Of a stretch of DNA of 7,292 nucleotides, positions 5,167-7,292 are shown one piece after another. How positions within the stretch are numbered: position 1 is the first letter of the stretch; every line of letters begins with the position of its first letter. Position numbers and translations under genes: made by a program. The notes beneath the pieces were generated by a model that was not told the origin of the DNA, made no database searches, and saw only the letters and a list, made by a program, of their open reading frames with translations. The stretch comes from JBBQBQ01 sp038317685 (GTDB taxonomy: Bacteria; Desulfobacterota; Desulfuromonadia; Desulfuromonadales; DDH964), in contig JBBQBQ010000182.1 of the NCBI GenBank assembly GCA_038317685.1, positions 1 to 7,292 on the forward strand. The letters run 5' to 3'.

Positions 5167-7292
5167 TTACTCACCCCTTTCGGACATTTTGGTCAATTTC
5201 ACCTGAGTGACCTTGTATTGGCCGCCGCCGAAGCCCGACTGGCTGTCCTGGGGGCCTTGGACCAGTTGGTTGATCTGATAATCCCAAACGCCGAAGAGCG
5301 TCGGTTCCGCCCCTTTCATTTCCGGCATCCACCAGCCGTGCTCGGTATTGATCATGTTCGGTTTGACCGATTTGGAAAGATTGGCCTTGCGCTTGACCTT
5401 GCCCAAATCGTTCTCGATGTAGAGCCATTCCCCCTGGTAGATGCCTAGCGCTTTCGCCGTATCCGGATGAATATCGACCAGCGGATCGGGAGATTTTTCC
5501 CGCAGCCAGGGAATCATCCGGTGCTCGGAATGGAAAAACAGCGGGTTCCTGCTGCCGGAGATCATCGTCAACGGATAGCGTTCGGCCAACTCCGGCTTCA
5601 TGGCCGGTCCATTGATCGGGGGCCGGTAGAAGGGGAGGGGATCGATCCCCCAGCTCTCGTAGGCACTCGAACGGAGTTCGACCTTGCCGCTCGCGGTATT
5701 GAAGCCGGGCATGCCATCGCGCCGCAACAGGCCCCGTTCGTGGCGGTGGTAAGGCTTAAAGGGACCGTCCGGCGGCATGGCCCAGGAGCCCTGCGCGACC
5801 AGCTGGTCGTAAGTCAGCCCCGCAACCTTGAGGCGATCGTTGATCAGATCCATGTGGCTATTCCAGCGCTTGCCGATGGCGGGGTTCAAGCGGCGAGCCA
5901 ATTCGAAATTGATCTCCCAGTCGGATTTGCATTCGCCGACCTGGACCGCTTTCTGGGTGACCCCCAGCGGGACCCACCAGGACCGGAAGGTGGCTTTTTC
6001 GGCGAAGGTCGCCGCCGGCAGGACGATATCCGCCAAAGCCATGGTCGTCGGGTTGTGAAAAAGATCGACCACCACGATAAAGTCGAGGCCTTTCAAGGCT
6101 TCATAGTGATACCTGGTCCGTGCCGCCTGGCCGCCCAGGGGGTTGCAGGTTTGGATCCAGGCGCCTTTGATCGGGTAGGGGATCCCGGTTTTGCAGGCTT
6201 CAATGGCCCGATCCGGCTGAGCCCAGCCCCTGAATCCCCGGACCATTTTGTATTCGTTGGCGCCGATCCGTTTATCGTTGAGTTTGGTGACCAGATCCTG
6301 GCCGTACAGGTCGACCAGTTCCTCGGTGGTATAGGGATAGGTTGTCACCCCGTGAGAGGGCCGGGCGATCACGCTGCCGCCGGGAATGTCGATGTTTCCG
6401 GTAATGGCCCAAAGGTGCGTAATCGCCTGGGCCACGGTCGTTCCTTCCGGGGCCGTATCGACCGCCAGGCCCCAGTGCCCCCCGGCGTTTTTGGCTTTGG
6501 CATAGGTTCTGGCAGCCGCCGCCAGCTGGTCGGCCGGGACCCCCGTGATTTGAGCGACTTTTTCGGGTGGGTAAGCCTGGACCCGGGCTTTGAGTTCGTC
6601 AAAACCAAGACACCATTTGGCGACAAATTCTTTGTCGTAAAGCTCCTCGTTGATGATCACATGCAGCATGCCGAGGGCCAGGGCGCCGTCGGTTCCGGGT
6701 TGAAGCTGCAGATGGTGCTTGGCACGGGTCGTCATCCAGGTATGGCGGGGGTCGACACAGATGACCTCCGTCCCCTTCTTCATGCAGTCGACGATCCAGT
6801 GACCGAAGAAGCCGTCGGGACAGGTCGGCGGGGGGTTCTGTCCCCAGACCAGGATCACCTCCGGATATTCGAATTCCGGATCGTCGTAGCGTTTTTCCAG
6901 GAACTGGGAACAGTCGGCCACCATGAAATCGCCGAAGGTGGCCTTCATGGCCCCGAGCCGCGGGGTGTAGCAGGATTGCCCGGACAGCCCCAGCTGCACC
7001 CAGTTCGGGCTGCCGTAGCTGTAGGCCAAAAAGGAGATCGGGCCCCCGACGTCGCGGCCGGTCCCCTGACCGAAGAGGATCGACTCGGCCCCGAAATTGT
7101 CGCGAATCTCCTTCATCTTCCCTTCGATATGATCGAAGGCCTGGTCCCAGGAGATCGCCTCGAACTTCCCCTCGCCGCGAGCGCCAACCCGTTTCAGGGG
7201 AGTAGTGATGCGGTCGGGGTGATACATGTACTGCTTCAGGGCCAAGGCTCGCGAGCAGGACCGCCCCTGGTTCCAGGGGTTGTTTTCGTCCC
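5167..7292 (-). CDS. Molybdopterin oxidoreductase catalytic subunit, DMSO reductase family (5' end outside window)
   Basis: The frame is open to the window edge, showing about 707 residues. The N-terminal leader and first cluster cysteines lie beyond 7292. The first visible residues, NNPWNQGRSCSRAL, carry the last Cys of the N-terminal [4Fe-4S] motif (codon 7255-7257). Counting from codon 7245: YHPDRITTPLKRVG (8-21), ISWDQAFDHI (31-40), GSPNW (78-82) and a probable Mo/W-ligand Cys in SGQSCYTPR (Cys92). Next come VWGQNPPP (133-140), VDPRHTW (164-170) and PGTDGALALGM (183-193). The segment around SGKVELRSS and the C-terminal GEWLYIENDLG/HGWWMPE belong to the molydopterin-binding domain. From memory, the VIINEELYDKEFV...WC.GF stretch closely resembles acetylene hydratase, and the overall type resembles bacterial catechol dehydroxylases. 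The FeS subunit gene next door argues for a redox reaction. Substrate, metal (Mo or W) and location are unresolved. Confidence 0.92.
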   Translation of the reverse strand, partial: DENNPWNQGRSCSRALALKQYMYHPDRITTPLKRVGARGEGKFEAISWDQAFDHIEGKMKEIRDNFGAESILFGQGTGRDVGGPISFLAYSYGSPNWVQLGLSGQSCYTPRLGAMKATFGDFMVADCSQFLEKRYDDPEFEYPEVILVWGQNPPPTCPDGFFGHWIVDCMKKGTEVICVDPRHTWMTTRAKHHLQLQPGTDGALALGMLHVIINEELYDKEFVAKWCLGFDELKARVQAYPPEKVAQITGVPADQLAAAARTYAKAKNAGGHWGLAVDTAPEGTTVAQAITHLWAITGNIDIPGGSVIARPSHGVTTYPYTTEELVDLYGQDLVTKLNDKRIGANEYKMVRGFRGWAQPDRAIEACKTGIPYPIKGAWIQTCNPLGGQAARTRYHYEALKGLDFIVVVDLFHNPTTMALADIVLPAATFAEKATFRSWWVPLGVTQKAVQVGECKSDWEINFELARRLNPAIGKRWNSHMDLINDRLKVAGLTYDQLVAQGSWAMPPDGPFKPYHRHERGLLRRDGMPGFNTASGKVELRSSAYESWGIDPLPFYRPPINGPAMKPELAERYPLTMISGSRNPLFFHSEHRMIPWLREKSPDPLVDIHPDTAKALGIYQGEWLYIENDLGKVKRKANLSKSVKPNMINTEHGWWMPEMKGAEPTLFGVWDYQINQLVQGPQDSQSGFGGGQYKVTQVKLTKMSERGE
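5170..5178 (-). promoter_or_regulatory. Ribosome binding site for the iron-sulfur subunit, inside the oxidoreductase 3' end
   Basis: AGGGGTGAG on the minus strand overlaps the last sense codons of the oxidoreductase and ends 4 nt before ATG 5165. It supports ATG 5165 over GTG 5174. Confidence 0.75.

Noticed and set aside
5166..5174. GTG start at 5174 for the iron-sulfur subunit
   Set aside because: The GTG lies inside the AGGGGTGAG ribosome site, which is correctly spaced for ATG 5165.
4083..5210. Plus-strand open frames of 202 and 134 codons
   Set aside because: They are mirror frames of dctP and the iron-sulfur subunit, with no recognisable domain.
5167..7292. Naming the oxidoreductase acetylene hydratase
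   Set aside because: Resemblance is clear in places, but the segment around the presumed metal-ligand Cys differs and a dedicated FeS subunit follows, which the hydratase does not need.
1..7292. tRNA, rRNA, CRISPR array or intact insertion sequence
   Set aside because: No cloverleaf, rRNA segment, regularly spaced repeats, or transposase frame with flanking inverted repeats was seen on reading both strands.

Overview
The window looks like a bacterial chromosome segment, most probably from an anaerobic deltaproteobacterium of the Desulfuromonadia type (Geobacter/Pelobacter/Desulfuromonas relatives). This placement is an inference from three things: GC-rich genes with strong C/G third-position bias, a DMSO-reductase-family metalloenzyme operon with a TRAP solute receptor, and short GGGGTC/GGGGACAGGTCCC-type intergenic repeats. 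No rRNA, tRNA, CRISPR array, integrase or intact transposase was seen.

Left block (1-1594, + strand): a tightly packed operon. It holds the C-terminal end of a probable diacylglycerol-kinase-family lipid kinase (partial), an ADP-ribose-pyrophosphatase-like Nudix hydrolase overlapping it by ATGA, and an NADH pyrophosphatase NudC with its zinc ribbon. A hairpin with a T-rich tail closes the operon. The two Nudix enzymes together suggest turnover of NAD(H), ADP-ribose and possibly NAD-capped RNA.

Middle block (about 1.6-3.6 kb): an accessory patch. It contains a broken helix-turn-helix regulator (internal deletion plus frame change), an AT-richer gene for a four-helix membrane protein of unknown function, and a 5'-truncated HigA-like addiction-module antidote with no toxin. 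It ends with an intact but unrecognised 186-aa gene on the minus strand. Short GGGGTC... repeats lie close to these broken genes, and the patch reads as an insertion/deletion hot spot.

Right block (3605-7292, minus strand): an operon read right to left. It encodes a large molybdopterin (Mo or W) oxidoreductase cut by the window edge, a small two-cluster [4Fe-4S] electron-transfer subunit whose ATG is one base after the oxidoreductase stop, and a TRAP-type periplasmic solute-binding protein (DctP). A long hairpin followed by six T residues ends the operon. The oxidoreductase resembles, from memory, the branch holding acetylene hydratase and the catechol dehydroxylases. Its substrate cannot be read from sequence. 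No TRAP membrane genes (dctQ/dctM) follow dctP, so the receptor is either an orphan serving a transporter elsewhere or works directly with the oxidoreductase. This pairing is the most interesting system in the window.
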